This document shows positions 51,430 through 61,036 of a DNA stretch of 64,000 nucleotides, in pieces (the stretch's first letter is position 1; every line of letters starts with the position of its first letter). The notes below the pieces were generated by a model, which worked only from the letters and a program-made list of their open reading frames with translations, made no database searches and had not been told where the DNA came from. The stretch comes from Azonexus sp. (GTDB lineage Bacteria; Pseudomonadota; Gammaproteobacteria; Burkholderiales; Rhodocyclaceae), in NCBI GenBank assembly GCA_030696345.1, contig JAUYSK010000016.1, forward strand, positions 124,001 through 188,000, written 5' to 3'. Position numbers and translations under genes: made by a program.

Positions 51430-51791
51430 TCAGAAGCAGCCTGCTCCGCTGCCTTGCGTCGCTGCGACGGCGTTGCCTGCCAGAGCTCTTCCAGGTTGTA
51501 GTACTGGCGAACCTGGGGCTGCATGACGTGGACGACAATGTCACCGAGATCGACCAGCACCCATTCGCCGGTATCTTCGCCTTCGGTCGAGAGCACTTCA
51601 CCCCCGGCTTCCCGCACCTTTTCGGCAACATTGCGGGCCAGCGCCTTGACCTGCCGGTTGGAGTCGCCGGTGGCGATCACCAGGCGATCAAACATCGAGG
51701 TAAGTTTGGCGGTGTTGATGACTTCAATCTCTTTACCCTTGATGTCCTCAAGGGCCGAAATGACGATTTTTTGCAGCTTGCGTGTATCCAT
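51426..51791 (-). CDS. rsfS: Ribosomal silencing factor RsfS
   Basis: 121-residue protein that binds L14 on the 50S subunit and blocks subunit joining when nutrients fall. The RsfS core DRLVIATGDSNRQVKALARN and GEDTGEWVLVDLGDIVVHVM is complete. It is 13 bases after nadD and overlaps rlmH, so it belongs to the same operon. Confidence 0.96.
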   Translation of the reverse strand: MDTRKLQKIVISALEDIKGKEIEVINTAKLTSMFDRLVIATGDSNRQVKALARNVAEKVREAGGEVLSTEGEDTGEWVLVDLGDIVVHVMQPQVRQYYNLEELWQATPSQRRKAAEQAASE

Positions 51792-51804
51792 CTGGGGTTA
51801 GAAC

Positions 51805-52455
51805 CTATTTCTTGTAAAGTTGGTGAAGATTAATGTAGTCGAGAACACTGTCCGGGAGCAAATAACGGGCAGAAAGGCCGTTGGACAGCAGTTTTCGGAT
51901 TTGAGTTGCTGAAATCGCCAGTTGGGTCATGGCAAATGTGACGACACTGCCGGCTGGTGAGGCTTTCAGGCAGGCTGCATCGGCTTGCCGGCGGTCATTG
52001 AACTCGGTGGCCAGTTCATGCGGCAGACTAGCAACTTCGACCGGAAAACCCGGGCGATGCGAAACGGCGATGTGCGCCAGCGCAAAGAGATCGCGCCAGC
52101 GGTACCAGCTCGACAGCCCGGCAAAAGCATCGGCCCCGACCAGCAGGACCAGCGATTGCTCGGCACCCAGTTCGCGGCGCAGGCGCTCCAGCGTGTGCAC
52201 GGTGTAACTCGGTTCAGCGGTATCGACTTCGCTGGGGTCGACTGAAAAATGGTCATTTTCGGCCGTTGACCGCAGCACCATCTCCAGCCGCTGCGCCGCG
52301 GTGACCTGCGGCATGCCGCGATGCGGTGGCTGCCCGGCGGGAATCCAGCGGACGCGCCCCAGACCGAGGTGACCGATCGATTCCTCGGCCAGCCGCAGAT
52401 GGCCAAAATGAACGGGATCGAAAGTGCCGCCGAACAGGCCCAAGGGTTCAGACAA
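51805..52455 (-). CDS. nadD: Nicotinate-nucleotide adenylyltransferase
   Basis: About 216 residues; makes nicotinate adenine dinucleotide in NAD synthesis. GLFGGTFDPVHFGHL is the nucleotidyltransferase HxGH signature, and AISATQIRKLL the ISST-like C-terminal motif. No ATG is available near the conserved start. A TTG at 52455 (reading MSEPLGLFGG) gives normal family length and overlaps the upstream gene's end. A TTG at 52503 would add 16 residues. Either way, start choice is uncertain. Confidence 0.9.
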   Translation of the reverse strand: MSEPLGLFGGTFDPVHFGHLRLAEESIGHLGLGRVRWIPAGQPPHRGMPQVTAAQRLEMVLRSTAENDHFSVDPSEVDTAEPSYTVHTLERLRRELGAEQSLVLLVGADAFAGLSSWYRWRDLFALAHIAVSHRPGFPVEVASLPHELATEFNDRRQADAACLKASPAGSVVTFAMTQLAISATQIRKLLSNGLSARYLLPDSVLDYINLHQLYKK

Positions 52456-53221
52456 TTTCGGAGATGCCGAAAATGTCGCGGTAGCTGGCGTAGAAGCTGG
52501 CAAAAATCACCGGGGCAACAATCAGCGCCACCGGCACCATGACGATGGCGGTGACGAAGCCCTGCGCTTCAGGAAAAAGAATCAGCAACAGGCCAAGCAA
52601 CAAGCCGGGTAGCACACCAGCAACCAGCAGCACGCCGGCGCCAAAGGCCAGGAAGGGGCGCCAGTTGATCCAGCAGGCAATAAAACTGAAGAACAGCGAC
52701 TTGCCGAGCGGCAGGCGATGCCACGCCGCCAGCATCGGCGCGAACCAGTAAGCCATCATCACCGGCGCCAGCAGCAGCATGACGACCAGCGCCGCCAGCG
52801 TGAAATCGGCATCCTCGACCGCCGCCCGCTCGGTCCGGTTAGAAGCCAGCATGTAACGAAGCAGTTCGCCACCGTCAACAACGGCCGAAGTACCGAGAAT
52901 GGCCAGCGTACAGAACAGATAAAGCCCGCCGAGCGCCAACAGGGTTTTGGTGTTTTCCTTCAGGCCACCATAGAGGGTTTGCAGGCTGACCGGCTGATTG
53001 CGTTCCAGATTACGCGCCGCCTGCATCAGACCGACCGAGAGGCCGGGGATGACCAGCGAGGCAGCAATTGCGCCAACAATGGGAAGGATGTTCAGGAAGA
53101 TCACCGTGAACCAGTAGGCCACAACCAGCATCGAGAGCACTGGCGGATTCCGCCGAAAAATCGCGAATCCGGCGGCGATCCAGCGCCAGCCGGCAGCGGT
53201 GGGAACAGTCTGGGCACGCAT
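52448..53221 (-). CDS. BPSS1780-type integral membrane protein, paralogue A
   Basis: 257-residue hydrophobic protein with about six transmembrane segments. It begins MRAQTVPTAAGWRWIAAGFAIF and ends in SFYASYRDIFGISEIV. The end block YASYRDIF is shared with the next gene, showing common descent. The family is widespread in betaproteobacteria, often near nadD, and has no established function. Its 3' end overlaps nadD. Confidence 0.8.
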   Translation of the reverse strand: MRAQTVPTAAGWRWIAAGFAIFRRNPPVLSMLVVAYWFTVIFLNILPIVGAIAASLVIPGLSVGLMQAARNLERNQPVSLQTLYGGLKENTKTLLALGGLYLFCTLAILGTSAVVDGGELLRYMLASNRTERAAVEDADFTLAALVVMLLLAPVMMAYWFAPMLAAWHRLPLGKSLFFSFIACWINWRPFLAFGAGVLLVAGVLPGLLLGLLLILFPEAQGFVTAIVMVPVALIVAPVIFASFYASYRDIFGISEIV

Positions 53222-53223
53222 CC

Positions 53224-53970
53224 TCAGACTCCCACGAAAATGTCGCGGTAGGAGGCGTATACCGCGCCGGAGAAAACCGGCAGCAGCAGCAGCAATCCCA
53301 AGCCCAGCGGCAGCATGGCAAAGAACAGGGCAACGACGAGAAAAACACCGAATATCACCATGGGCAGCCAGTTCTTGAACCCGGCATCGAAGCTGGCCCG
53401 CATCGCGGCAGCCGGCTGCATGTCGTGGAAGAACACCAGCGCCGGGGCAAACCAGGTCGCCATGATGATTGGCACCGACAGCACCATGACCACCAGGCCA
53501 GCCAGCATGACGCCGCCGAGCGCAATTCCGATTCCGGCCACGCGCCCGGTCACCGCCCCACCGAAAACGCCGCCACTGACCAGCAGGAAGGCGATGAAGG
53601 CCAACCCGAAAATACCGGCCGCAAAAAAGACGCCGACCATCACCAACTGCCCGGCGTTATGGCGAAAGCCAGCGAACAGATCAGCAATTTGGGGCGCGTC
53701 CTCACCGGACATGTTCCGGCAGAGCTTGATCATGCCAGCGCCAAACAGCGGCACCAGCAAATGGGCGGCAATCTGGCCAAAGAAGGGCACAATCGAAATG
53801 GCCATCAGGATGATCAGCAACAACAAGGTGCTGCCGATCCAGACGCCGGGATTGACCAGGAACATCGCCCAGCCTTGTTGCAGCCAGTCAAAGCAGGCGC
53901 CGGCATCAACCTCGCGGCTTTCGCCCTTGAAAGGGGCTGGCGTCAACGGAAATTCGGTAGTTTCACTCAT
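53224..53970 (-). CDS. BPSS1780-type integral membrane protein, paralogue B
   Basis: 248-residue hydrophobic protein, six or so membrane helices after a polar N-terminus with EVDAGACFDWLQQGWAMF. It shares the C-terminal YASYRDIF block and overall layout with paralogue A, two bases downstream. Probably a tandem duplication; the two could form a heteromeric membrane complex. Function unknown. Ten bases separate it from thrB. Confidence 0.8.
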   Translation of the reverse strand: MSETTEFPLTPAPFKGESREVDAGACFDWLQQGWAMFLVNPGVWIGSTLLLLIILMAISIVPFFGQIAAHLLVPLFGAGMIKLCRNMSGEDAPQIADLFAGFRHNAGQLVMVGVFFAAGIFGLAFIAFLLVSGGVFGGAVTGRVAGIGIALGGVMLAGLVVMVLSVPIIMATWFAPALVFFHDMQPAAAMRASFDAGFKNWLPMVIFGVFLVVALFFAMLPLGLGLLLLLPVFSGAVYASYRDIFVGV

Positions 53971-53979
53971 GCGCGGATG

Positions 53980-54906
53980 CTAACGGGGCAAAGGCTCTGG
54001 AGCAAGGCGCAAACGCTGCAAAAGGTGAGCAAAATGGTCGGGATCCTTGATTGTGACAACTTCACCATCACGCGGACGCTGCCTGACCTCCAGCCGAAGC
54101 AGCCAGAAACGCAGTGCGGCAGCCCGCTGCATGGCCGGCCAGGCGGTCATCTCGGCTTCGACCAAGGGACGAATGGTCTGATAGCCGGCCATCAGTTCGG
54201 CCAGTGTTGCGCGATTGAAACACCAGTCGTTGCCAACCACGGCCAGATCGAACAATAAACAGTCTTCGCCGGCGAAATAGAAATCGAGCACACCGGACAG
54301 TCGACCGCAGGCATCCCACAAAACGTTATCGCGAAAGAGATCGGCGTGGACGACACCACGCGGCAGCGCCGAGAAATCCTGCGTCGCCTGAAAAGCCAGT
54401 TCGTCGGCCAGTAAGCTGGCTTCCGCCGGCAACAGCCTGGCCATCAAGGCTTCACCAGTCCGCTGTCGCCATTCGCTGCCACAGGGATTCGGCAGTGGAC
54501 TGGGCATATCGGCGCCGGCCAGATGCAGCTTGGCAAGCATTTCGCCCAGTGCGCGACATTGGGCGGGCGTTGGCGACTCTTCGGTTGCCCCCTGCAGGCA
54601 AGTGAGCAGTGCCGCCGGCTTGCCGGCCAGTTGACGCCAGCGATGCCCTGCCTTGTCGGCCAACGGCTGCGGGCAGGGAATGCCGTGCTCAGCCAGGTGA
54701 TCCATCAGTGCCAGATAGAAGTCCAGCGCCTGTGTTTCGAGGTGCTCGAACAGTGTCAGCACGAAACGACCAGCGCTGGTCGTCACAAAATAGTTGGAGT
54801 TTTGCATGCCGGCGGCGATGCCGGCATGATCGATCAACTCGCCCAGCCCAAGCGGCTGGAGCCAGGCCGACAGTTCGTCATGCCCGACCGTGGTGTAGAC
54901 GGACAA
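53980..54906 (-). CDS. thrB: Homoserine kinase (APH-fold type)
   Basis: 308-residue kinase of the aminoglycoside-phosphotransferase fold, the ThrB type of many beta- and gammaproteobacteria. It phosphorylates homoserine in threonine synthesis. The catalytic loop is GVVHADLFRDNVLWD and the Mg-binding GVLDFYFAGEDCLLFD. The N-terminus MSVYTTVGHDELSAWLQ and GIAAGMQNSNYFV are typical. It is followed upstream in the same direction by the DUF2782 gene, three bases away. Confidence 0.93.
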   Translation of the reverse strand: MSVYTTVGHDELSAWLQPLGLGELIDHAGIAAGMQNSNYFVTTSAGRFVLTLFEHLETQALDFYLALMDHLAEHGIPCPQPLADKAGHRWRQLAGKPAALLTCLQGATEESPTPAQCRALGEMLAKLHLAGADMPSPLPNPCGSEWRQRTGEALMARLLPAEASLLADELAFQATQDFSALPRGVVHADLFRDNVLWDACGRLSGVLDFYFAGEDCLLFDLAVVGNDWCFNRATLAELMAGYQTIRPLVEAEMTAWPAMQRAAALRFWLLRLEVRQRPRDGEVVTIKDPDHFAHLLQRLRLAPEPLPR

Positions 54907-54909
54907 GAT

Positions 54910-55236
54910 TTACCAGCTATGGATGATCCACATCGGCGGCTTGACCGGATTCGGTGCGATATCGGCCTCGACAAAATTGCCGTCGCCCAGGCGATCGACC
55001 AGATAGAACGTCGGTCCGACGGCCGGCGTCACCTTGACCATGTACAGCTTGCCCCGGATGCGGAATTCCTCGCGGGACTCCTTTTCGGTCTTGACGATGG
55101 TCACCTGCGGTTCAAGCGCCGCATCGAAGGCTTCCATGCCGGGCGGTGGCGGCGGAACGGCAGGCAGCGGCTGCAGGTCGCTTTGTGCCCAGACAGGCAT
55201 GGCGGCAAGCAACAGAAGGGGGAGAAGACGGCGCAT
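54910..55236 (-). CDS. DUF2782 secreted protein
   Basis: 108-residue protein with a Sec signal peptide (MRRLLPLLLLAAMPVWAQ), a proline-rich linker (PAVPPPPPGM) and the DUF2782 block EFRIRGKLYMVKVTPAVGPTFYLVD. The family typically lies between thrB and polA in betaproteobacteria. Function unknown. The ATG has AGGAAAT upstream. Confidence 0.88.
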   Translation of the reverse strand: MRRLLPLLLLAAMPVWAQSDLQPLPAVPPPPPGMEAFDAALEPQVTIVKTEKESREEFRIRGKLYMVKVTPAVGPTFYLVDRLGDGNFVEADIAPNPVKPPMWIIHSW

Positions 55237-55269
55237 GGGGATTTCCTCTTTGGTCTGATGCCGATTTTA

Positions 55270-56004
55270 TTACAGGTTGAGCATCAACTCGCGCTCGCTG
55301 GGCAGCGGACCGAATGGGCGCGATTCGTAGTGCTTGAAAATGGCTTCGACGACCAGCTCTGGCTCGTCGATCAACTGGATCAGCTTGATGTCTTCTGGAT
55401 CGACCATTTTCTCCTCGACAAGCCTTTCCTTGAACCAGTCGATCATGCCTTTCCAGAAATCCGAGCAGACCAGAATCAGCGGAATCTTCCGTGCCTTGCC
55501 AGTCTGGATGAGTGTAAGTGCTTCCATCAGTTCATCCAGCGTACCGAAACCGCCGGGCATCACGACATAAGCGCTGGCGAAGCGGACGAACATGTATTTG
55601 CGGGCAAAGAAGTGGCGGAAGGTCTGGGAAATATCCTGATAAGGATTCGCCTGCTGTTCGTGCTGCAACTGGATATTCAGGCCAATTGATGGCGATTTGC
55701 CGAAATACGCCCCCTTGTTGGCGGCCTCCATGATGCCCGGCCCGCCACCGGAAATCACCGAAAAGCCGGAATCAGAAAGCAGCCGCGCCGTCCTTTCAGT
55801 CAGTTCGTAATAGGGTGAATCGACCTTGACCCGGGCGCTGCCGAAGATAGTCACGGCTGGTTTGATTGCCGCCAGACGTTCGGTCGCCTCGACGAACTCT
55901 GACATAATGCCGAAAATCCGCCAGGACTCCCGGGCCGATGCTGATTGCAGCAGTGCCTCGGATTCCACTCCCATCACCAGTTTTTCGCTTTCCGTCACTC
56001 TCAT
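55270..56004 (-). CDS. LOG-family nucleotide 5'-monophosphate phosphoribohydrolase-like protein
   Basis: 244-residue Rossmann-like protein of the LOG/TIGR00730 group, which releases free base from (iso)pentenyl-adenosine or other nucleoside monophosphates. The diagnostic PGGFGTLDE and the GGGPGIMEAANKGA segment are intact. The ATG at 56004 overlaps the polA ATG on the opposite strand (CATG). A second start at 55974 (MGVESEALLQ) would remove the overlap but lacks a clear ribosome site. Confidence 0.87.
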   Translation of the reverse strand: MRVTESEKLVMGVESEALLQSASARESWRIFGIMSEFVEATERLAAIKPAVTIFGSARVKVDSPYYELTERTARLLSDSGFSVISGGGPGIMEAANKGAYFGKSPSIGLNIQLQHEQQANPYQDISQTFRHFFARKYMFVRFASAYVVMPGGFGTLDELMEALTLIQTGKARKIPLILVCSDFWKGMIDWFKERLVEEKMVDPEDIKLIQLIDEPELVVEAIFKHYESRPFGPLPSERELMLNL

Positions 56005-58723
56005 GCCTCTCTTGTTGTTGGTGGACGGTTCGTCCTACCTTTATCGTGCGTTCCACGCCCTGCCCGACCTGCGTAACAAGGACGGCGAACCGACGGGTGC
56101 CATCTACGGCGTCCTGAACATGCTACGCCGGCTGGAAAGCGACTACAAGGCAGACTACAAGGCCGTCGTCTTCGACGCCAAGGGCAAGACCTTCCGCGAC
56201 GACTGGTACCCGGAATACAAGGCGCACCGCCCGCCGATGCCGCCGGAAATGATCGGCCAGATCGAGCCGCTGCATGCCGCCATCAAGGCCGCCGGCTGGC
56301 CGTTGCTGATGGTCGATGGCGTCGAGGCTGACGACGTGATCGGCACGCTGGCGACGAATGCTGCGGTGGACGGCCTGGAAACGCTGATTTCCACCGGCGA
56401 CAAGGATCTGACCCAACTGGTCAGCCCGCTGGTCCGCTGGTACAACACGATGAGCAACGAACTGCTCGACGAAGCCGGCGTCGAGGCCAAGTTTGGCGTG
56501 CCGCCGGGAAAGATCGTCGACTATCTGGCGTTGGTCGGCGACACCGTCGACGGCGTGCCGGGCGTTGCCAAATGCGGCCCGAAGACAGCGCTCAAATGGC
56601 TGACGCAATATGGTTCGCTGGATGAAATCGTCGCCCATGCCGATGAAATCGGTGGCGTCGTTGGCCAGAACCTGCGCGACCATCTGGCCTTCCTGCCGCT
56701 TGGCAAGAAACTGGTCACGGTTGCCTGCGACCTCACCAACCTGCCGGCCCCCAGCGAACTGACCGCTACGCTGCGCGATAACGAAACCCTGCGCACGCTG
56801 TATACCCGCTACCAGTTCCGCAGCTGGCTCAGCGAAATCGACGGCGCACAGGCCGGCGCTGCCCTGCCGGCGCGCACCTCAACGCCGGAAGAAGTTGCGC
56901 CGCCAGCGACGGCAATAGCGGTGCAGTACGAGACGGTTTTCGAGTGGGCTCAGTTCGATCGTTGGCTGGAAAAGATCGAAACCGCCACATTGACCGCACT
57001 GGATACCGAAACGACCAGTCTCGGATCCTTCGAAGCACGCATCGTCGGCATCTCGCTCTCGGTTGAGGCCGGGACCGCCTGCTACATCCCGCTCGGCCAC
57101 ACCGCGCCGGGCGCACCCGAGCAACTGCCACGCGACGAAGTGCTGGCGAAGCTAAAACCCTGGCTGGAAGCGGTCGACCGCAGGAAGGTGCTGCAAAACG
57201 CCAAATACGACCAGCACGTTTTCGCCAACCATGGCATCGCGCTGGCCGGCATAGAACACGACACCATGCTGCAAAGCTATGTCATCGAATCCGACAAGGG
57301 CCACGACCTCGGCCAGCTGTGCAGCCGCCACCTCGGCTTGGCCACCATCGCCTACGAAGACCTCTGCGGCAAGGGTGCCAAGCAAATCACCTTCGACCAG
57401 GTCGACATCGAACGCGCTGCCACCTACGCTGCCGAAGACGCCGATGTAACGCTGCGCGTCCATCAAACGCTGCACCCACAATTCGCCGACGAACCCGGTC
57501 TGTCGCGCATCTATCACGACATCGAAATGCCCGCCCGGCAGGTCATCTGGCAAATGGAGCGAACCGGCATCCTGATCGACAGCGCGGCCATGTCCCGGCA
57601 AAGCCACGAAATCGGCCAGAAGATCATGGGCCTCGAAACACAGGCCTACGAACTTGCCGGTCAGCCATTCAACCTCGCCTCACCGAAGCAACTAGCGGAA
57701 ATTCTTTTCGAAAAGCTCGGCCTGCCGGTCAAGAAAAAGACTCCCTCAGGCGGCCCATCGACCGACGAAGAAGTGCTCTCCGAATTGGCCCTCGACTATC
57801 CGCTGCCCAAGTTGCTGCTTGAACACCGCAGCCTGTCCAAGCTCAAGGGCACTTACACCGACAAACTGCCCCGCATGGTCAATCCAGCGACAGGCAGAGT
57901 GCATACTCACTTCTCTCAAGCAACCGTCGTGACGGGCCGCCTCGCTTCCAGCGACCCAAATCTTCAGAACATCCCGGTGCGCACCGAAGAAGGCCGGCGC
58001 ATCCGCACCGCCTTCATCGCTCCGCCCAATCACAGTATCGTTTCAGCCGACTATTCGCAGATCGAACTGCGCATCATGGCCCACCTGTCGAGCGACGAAC
58101 GCCTGCTCGACGCATTCGCCCACGGCGAAGACGTGCACCGCGCCACCGCCGGCGAAATCTTCGGCGTCACGCCGCTTGAAGTCGGCCCTGACCAACGCCG
58201 CGTCGCCAAGAGCATCAACTTCGGCCTGATCTACGGCATGAGCGCCTTCGGCCTCGCCCGCCAGCTCGGCCTCGAACGCAGCGCCGCGCAGACCTACATC
58301 GACCGCTACTTCGCCCGCTATCCCGGCGTCGCCCAGTACATGGAAGAAACCCGCGAAACAGCCCGCCAGAAAGGCTGCGTCGAAACCGCCTTCGGCCGCC
58401 GCCTGTGGTTCCCGGAGATTCGTTCAAGCAATGGCAACCGCCGCCAAGGCGCCGAACGCGCGGCAATCAACGCGCCGATGCAAGGCACGGCAGCTGATCT
58501 AATCAAGCTGGCGATGATTGCGGTTCAGGACTGGCTGGAAAAGTCAGGTCTGAAGTCGCGCCTCGTCCTGCAGGTTCACGATGAACTGGTACTCGAAGTG
58601 CCGGACAATGAACTGACCGAAACCCGCATCCAACTGCCTCGGCTAATGGGGCAGGTTGCCGGGCTGAAGGTGCCGCTGGTAGTTGAAGTGGGGATTGGGC
58701 CTAACTGGGAGGCGGCGCATTGA
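56003..58723 (+). CDS. polA: DNA polymerase I
   Basis: 906-residue polymerase with three modules: 5'-nuclease ([28 protein letters not shown]), 3'-5' proofreading exonuclease with the acidic pair in [10 protein letters not shown], and polymerase palm/fingers ([42 protein letters not shown]). All catalytic motifs look intact. The start is the ATG at 56003 ([11 protein letters not shown]); the open frame upstream is antisense to the LOG gene. The stop overlaps the acyltransferase start (TGATG). Confidence 0.97.
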   Translation: MPLLLLVDGSSYLYRAFHALPDLRNKDGEPTGAIYGVLNMLRRLESDYKADYKAVVFDAKGKTFRDDWYPEYKAHRPPMPPEMIGQIEPLHAAIKAAGWPLLMVDGVEADDVIGTLATNAAVDGLETLISTGDKDLTQLVSPLVRWYNTMSNELLDEAGVEAKFGVPPGKIVDYLALVGDTVDGVPGVAKCGPKTALKWLTQYGSLDEIVAHADEIGGVVGQNLRDHLAFLPLGKKLVTVACDLTNLPAPSELTATLRDNETLRTLYTRYQFRSWLSEIDGAQAGAALPARTSTPEEVAPPATAIAVQYETVFEWAQFDRWLEKIETATLTALDTETTSLGSFEARIVGISLSVEAGTACYIPLGHTAPGAPEQLPRDEVLAKLKPWLEAVDRRKVLQNAKYDQHVFANHGIALAGIEHDTMLQSYVIESDKGHDLGQLCSRHLGLATIAYEDLCGKGAKQITFDQVDIERAATYAAEDADVTLRVHQTLHPQFADEPGLSRIYHDIEMPARQVIWQMERTGILIDSAAMSRQSHEIGQKIMGLETQAYELAGQPFNLASPKQLAEILFEKLGLPVKKKTPSGGPSTDEEVLSELALDYPLPKLLLEHRSLSKLKGTYTDKLPRMVNPATGRVHTHFSQATVVTGRLASSDPNLQNIPVRTEEGRRIRTAFIAPPNHSIVSADYSQIELRIMAHLSSDERLLDAFAHGEDVHRATAGEIFGVTPLEVGPDQRRVAKSINFGLIYGMSAFGLARQLGLERSAAQTYIDRYFARYPGVAQYMEETRETARQKGCVETAFGRRLWFPEIRSSNGNRRQGAERAAINAPMQGTAADLIKLAMIAVQDWLEKSGLKSRLVLQVHDELVLEVPDNELTETRIQLPRLMGQVAGLKVPLVVEVGIGPNWEAAH

Positions 58724-59253
58724 TGAAATTCAGCCACCTGAAAAAAGCCCTTAAAGCGCAATATTTAGTTCGCCGATATCATCTCGACATTCTCGGTCGT
58801 GACTTCGAGATCGGCAAGTATTGTATTTTCAGACGAAACGACAAGGCAAAAATCATTCTAGGGGCTGGGTTCTGCGCCCGAAACTTCATTACTTTCAACG
58901 TCACTGGAACACTGCGCTTCGGCGACAACGTATTTGTTAATTCCTACAGTTCGTTCAACGTTCGCGAACAACTCAGCATTGGTGGCGGGACACTGATCGG
59001 TGAGGGTGTAAGAATTTACGACCACGACCATCACTTCCGTGATTCAAACCGGCCAGTTTCCGAATCAGGATTTTTGAATAGTCCCGTAGTAATCGGCCAA
59101 AACGTCTGGATTGGCTCAAACGCCATCATTCTTCGGGGTGTCTCAATCGGTGATGGCGCCGTAATTGCCGCCGGTGCCATCGTCAGCAAAAGCATTCCGG
59201 CCAACTGCTTGTACTATTCAAAAGACCGGATCGAAGCAATTTCGCGGCTTTGA
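58723..59253 (+). CDS. Hexapeptide-repeat acyltransferase
   Basis: 176-residue left-handed beta-helix acyltransferase of the serine/maltose O-acetyltransferase type. The catalytic His lies in [12 protein letters not shown], followed by [34 protein letters not shown]. Such enzymes O-acetylate surface sugars. The ATG at 58723 overlaps the polA stop. From here onward base use is less G+C-rich than in polA, which suggests the glycan locus was acquired or evolves separately. Confidence 0.87.
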   Translation: MKFSHLKKALKAQYLVRRYHLDILGRDFEIGKYCIFRRNDKAKIILGAGFCARNFITFNVTGTLRFGDNVFVNSYSSFNVREQLSIGGGTLIGEGVRIYDHDHHFRDSNRPVSESGFLNSPVVIGQNVWIGSNAIILRGVSIGDGAVIAAGAIVSKSIPANCLYYSKDRIEAISRL

Positions 59254-59260
59254 GCAGCCC

Positions 59261-59974
59261 TTATACGGAAAAATGGCCCGAGCCTACGACAGGAATTTTT
59301 AGTGGGTCGCTAAGCCCGATATTGCGCCGGGGATCACGCGACGCAACAGTAAAAACGTAGACATAATGCCACGGTGTATCGTTCGCTGACTGGTAGATGG
59401 TTGTGAAACCTTGAGACTCCAGAATGCGATTGATACACATCGGTGTCGGCCGCCAGTAATCCCCAAAGGCACCCTCTTCGAAATGAACCGATTGCAGGAA
59501 GGGCGTCACCAGGATCACAGTATCCGAGCTCAGAGCGCAGATATTTTCAATTGCTTTTTCAATCAGGAAAACATGTTCCAAGGTCGTGTGATTGAAAGCA
59601 ACCTGATATTGCTGCCGCAAGCTTTCAGGCAACCCTGCCTCAAGATCGATAAACACCCCCTTGCCGGTCTCATCCTCCATGCCCCGAGTGCCACGAAAGT
59701 TGGAGACGGAATAGCTCGCCGCCCTGGTGAAATAGTCACGGTAGTGCCCACCCCGTTGATCCTCGTCACGCCAGCCACTGACATTGATTACAGCCCCGTC
59801 GAATGCACTTGCCACTTTGGCCAGTTCGCAATTCGACCACTCTCGGGGCCGAACCGAGTACCGGCGCGCCCGTCGCATCGACGCCGCCAGAATGCGGTAT
59901 TGCCATGCACACAGGGCTTCCAGCCAGCGTCCCAGCACCGGAACTTTTAATAATCCAACAAGCAGTGTTTCCAC
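59261..59974 (-). CDS. SAM-methyltransferase-like protein
   Basis: About 237 residues. The core FIDLEAGLPESLRQQYQVAFNHTTLEHVF resembles motifs II-III of class I methyltransferases (quoted only for the region; key text is FNHTTLEHVF). The usual Gly-rich SAM loop is not obvious, replaced by INVSGWRDEDQRGGHYRDYF, so activity is uncertain. The GTG at 59974 has AAGGAA at eight bases; a TTG at 59980 is also possible. It is the last gene of the minus-strand glycan operon. Confidence 0.62.
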   Translation of the reverse strand: METLLVGLLKVPVLGRWLEALCAWQYRILAASMRRARRYSVRPREWSNCELAKVASAFDGAVINVSGWRDEDQRGGHYRDYFTRAASYSVSNFRGTRGMEDETGKGVFIDLEAGLPESLRQQYQVAFNHTTLEHVFLIEKAIENICALSSDTVILVTPFLQSVHFEEGAFGDYWRPTPMCINRILESQGFTTIYQSANDTPWHYVYVFTVASRDPRRNIGLSDPLKIPVVGSGHFSV

Positions 59975-59989
59975 AATCAAAATTCCTTG

Positions 59990-61036
59990 TTAACGAACTA
60001 AATCAGCTTGATGTCTGGTCTGAATCAAACGCCCAAACGCCTCACATGCTTCTTCGGCCGAAATATCGGCAACCGTGCAGGTTGGTTTCTGAACAAGCTC
60101 ATAAGGCACGCCCCATGGATACCAGCGATGAGCCGGAGAGTTTCCGAAAAAACAGAGTACAGGCTTACCCAGACCGGCAGCAAGGTGCATACCACCGCCA
60201 TCCGACAACACGGCAAAGTCGCACAGTGACAAACCCGCCATCAATTCCGACAAATGTTCGGTTCGCATTGGTGCAGCCGGTAGTGAGGACAATGCCTCCA
60301 ACAAATGCGCAGCCTTGCCGTCATCACCCGGATGAAATGGATTCGTTTCGTCACCCGGTGACCAGAAAACCAGAAAACGGGCAGCATGTCTGGCATGTAA
60401 CTGCATGGCCAGCTCGACAAACCGCTCTACCGGCCAGCGCTGCCTTTCCTTGCGCGCACTGATATGCAAGGCAACCAGCGGCCCCTCGCCGTTGGCCACT
60501 TTGTCCGGTAACGACTGCCGGAGTGATGCCGCTAACTCGCTGTCGGGTAACACGGTCAAGCCAGGGATACCACCGGAGACACCGAGCGGCCCCAGTAAAC
60601 GAAACATATCCTCAGTCTCGTGCAGCATGCCACCGTCACCCTGGGCGATGGCCAGATTGATGCTTGGCGAAGAAGCCTTGTCGGTGACAAAGCCAACGAT
60701 ATACCTGGGGGCCAACATCCGTGCGAGCTTCAACGCCCGCCCGGCAAATCCGCTGGTCGCCAGAATCACGTAGTCAAAACGCATGCGGCGTAGTCGCCAA
60801 AGCAGTTGCGCCCGTCGCAGATAAGCCTGCCATACAGACTCGCCAGTTGCATGTTTGCCCTTGGTATAAGCAAAGATGGCATCAAGATGCGGATTACCCT
60901 GAATTGCAGGTTCGTTGTAACTATTCACTAGCGCCGCGATGTAAGCCTGCGGATACTGTCGGCGAATCGCCTCGAACAGCGGCGTGGTGCAAATCAGGTC
61001 GCCGATATTGTCACGACGGATGATAAGTATTTTCAT
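59990..61036 (-). CDS. GT9 heptosyltransferase-family glycosyltransferase
   Basis: 348-residue ADP-heptose:LPS-type glycosyltransferase. It begins MKILIIRRDNIGDLICTTPLF, the GT9 N-terminal motif, and has LSDGGGMHLAAGLGKPVLCFFG in the nucleotide-sugar domain. The start is the ATG at 61036, which overlaps the ligase gene stop (ATGA); the open frame extending to 61243 is shadow. It adds a sugar in LPS core or a related glycan at the cytoplasmic face. Confidence 0.9.
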   Translation of the reverse strand: MKILIIRRDNIGDLICTTPLFEAIRRQYPQAYIAALVNSYNEPAIQGNPHLDAIFAYTKGKHATGESVWQAYLRRAQLLWRLRRMRFDYVILATSGFAGRALKLARMLAPRYIVGFVTDKASSPSINLAIAQGDGGMLHETEDMFRLLGPLGVSGGIPGLTVLPDSELAASLRQSLPDKVANGEGPLVALHISARKERQRWPVERFVELAMQLHARHAARFLVFWSPGDETNPFHPGDDGKAAHLLEALSSLPAAPMRTEHLSELMAGLSLCDFAVLSDGGGMHLAAGLGKPVLCFFGNSPAHRWYPWGVPYELVQKPTCTVADISAEEACEAFGRLIQTRHQADLVR

